Below, piece by piece: positions 61,415 to 64,000 of a DNA stretch of 64,000 nt. This DNA is from Treponema sp. (lineage in GTDB: Bacteria; Spirochaetota; Spirochaetia; Treponematales; Breznakiellaceae): contig WQXU01000007.1 of NCBI GenBank assembly GCA_009781635.1, positions 47,724 through 111,723 of the forward strand, in the 5' to 3' direction. The position numbers were made by a program, and so were the translations under genes. The notes under the pieces are model-generated. The model ran no database searches and was not told the origin of the DNA. It saw only the letters and a program-made list of their open reading frames with translations. How positions within the stretch are numbered: the stretch's first letter is position 1; each line of letters begins with the position of its first letter.

Positions 61415-61525
61415 CTAGTGTCCTGTAATATTCAAATGACACAATGGTCTGTTAAGTTAAATCCTTGCGAAGTAAGGATTTAACGCATTTTTTTATTTTG
61501 CAAACCGAATATTACAGGACACTAG
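61415..61525. mobile_element. MITE-like element, 111 bp
   Basis: Perfect 19-bp terminal inverted repeats (CTAGTGTCCTGTAATATTC and its complement) enclose a further perfect 11-bp hairpin, GTTAAATCCTT/AAGGATTTAAC (61456-61484), followed by GCATTTTTTTATTTT. TA dinucleotides at both ends would fit a Tc1/IS630-type TA target. It has no coding capacity, and sits in the gap between gyrB and the EFR1 gene, so it can also act as a plus-strand terminator. Confidence 0.65.
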
Positions 61526-61532
61526 TTATATA

Positions 61533-63470
<1,938 letters not shown>

Positions 63471-63879
63471 TTACACAGTATATAAAGATTTTGATTTTTA
63501 TTAAAGGGCAGGCAGTTGTTTTGCAGCCGCTGTAAATAGCAAAATAATTATGTAAAATAGCTCTTGTATAAATTAAAATTATATGACTATAATGTCTTCC
63601 TGTCTTTATCCTGGTTTGTTTTAAAGTGCATAACCTGTGGATAAATTCGGGAAAAAATAGGTTTTTAATTAAACTTAAAAAGGAGTTGTACCGTTATTCG
63701 CAATGCCGGTATTGAGTCGATCCTAATTCCTTACAGGATAAGGAATTAGTGTTAATCTACCATATCAGATATTAAGTAGAAAGTATAAAAAATCATACAT
63801 ATTTTGGCTTGAAAATGACGCTAATCAAATATATGCTTGTGGATAACATGTTGATAACTATTAAAATGTAGGATAAAAA
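63471..63879. other. Probable origin region (oriC) with DnaA boxes
   Basis: The 409-bp gap between gyrB and dnaA contains two exact DnaA boxes in the TGTGGATAA orientation (63636-63644, 63838-63846) and a near match TGTTGATAA (63849-63857). It also has AT-rich stretches and a hairpin CTAATTCCTT/AAGGAATTAG (63723-63749). dnaA follows within 25 bp of the last box. This is the usual bacterial oriC layout. Replication start is inferred. Confidence 0.7.
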
Positions 63880-64000
63880 ATGGCTGATTTGGATTATGAG
63901 GGTTTCTGGAATGAGACCCTAATCCAACTGCGGAATGACCTGGGGGAGGAGGAGTTCAGCGGCTGGTTTTCAGATATGAAATACCTGCGTGCTGGTGATA
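63880..64000 (+). CDS. dnaA: Chromosomal replication initiator DnaA, N-terminal part
   Basis: The frame from ATG at 63880 runs off the right edge after 40 codons; it is absent from the ORF track. MADLDYEGFWNETLIQLRND and EEEFSGWFSDMKYL are the domain I region of DnaA (compare W....L...L....F..W). DnaA binds the boxes just upstream to open oriC and regulates its own gene through them. GTAGGA lies a few bases before the ATG. Confidence 0.85.
   Translation, partial: MADLDYEGFWNETLIQLRNDLGEEEFSGWFSDMKYLRAGD

Overview
The window most likely comes from a spirochaete of the Treponema group. I infer this from dnaA and gyrB diverging around an oriC-like gap at the right edge, BspA-type LRR_5 lipoproteins, a CHASE2 adenylate cyclase followed by SH3 and M48-like genes, many HigA/XRE-type regulators, an adjacent cheR-cheB pair, and moderately AT-rich DNA with strong intergenic AT bias. 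No rRNA or tRNA gene was seen, so the genus rests on gene content only.

Layout. (1) 1-6.4 kb, accessory: start of a glycogen-phosphorylase-like gene, a shortened Phd-like antitoxin, higBA, two LRR lipoproteins, an XRE regulator and a MazF/ribbon-helix-helix pair. (2) 6.4-23.8 kb, mostly housekeeping and signalling: LEA-type lipoprotein, group 2 sigma factor, HDOD protein, a GYF outer-membrane protein with a divergent XRE gene, smc, two related and both damaged two-component systems, and a 1305-residue four-GAF hybrid kinase carrying one 24-bp DNA repeat at two places in two different reading frames. (3) 23.8-30.4 kb, a very AT-rich cassette region punctuated by structured sites that look like integron attC sites. 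It holds mazEF, an HNH-like gene, an EcoRI-type methylase with a DUF262-HNH nuclease, and a membrane pentapeptide-repeat module. (4) 30.4-39.9 kb, a mobile and defence region: a decayed IS110-family element, IS66 remnants, a 1151-residue HD-plus-P-loop protein (the best candidate here for an uncharacterised defence protein) and an Mrr-like nuclease. The interval from about 31.8 to 39.9 kb is bounded by two directly repeated Uma2 relics. (5) 40-44.1 kb: a third surface-protein/XRE pair, dinJ with a frameshifted yoeB, and a DUF3791/DUF3990 toxin-like operon next to a truncated M48-like lipoprotein gene. (6) 44-64 kb, core: SH3 protein and CHASE2 cyclase, S41 protease, rsmE, a WecG/TagA transferase, envelope proteins of unknown function, cheR-cheB, a CofE-like ligase, the GMP synthase ATPPase, a 5'-nucleotidase, small envelope proteins, an EFR1-type ferredoxin-flavodoxin, a MITE-like element, gyrB, oriC and the start of dnaA.

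Themes. Surface or secreted proteins are paired three times with a divergent XRE regulator, and CTATTAG heptamers sit in each intergenic region. At least six toxin-antitoxin-like loci occur and several are decaying. The two-component systems at 14.7-19.6 kb show fusion, frameshift, nonsense and active-site loss, so this lineage seems to be shedding these sensors. All functional statements are from reading the sequence; no database search was possible.
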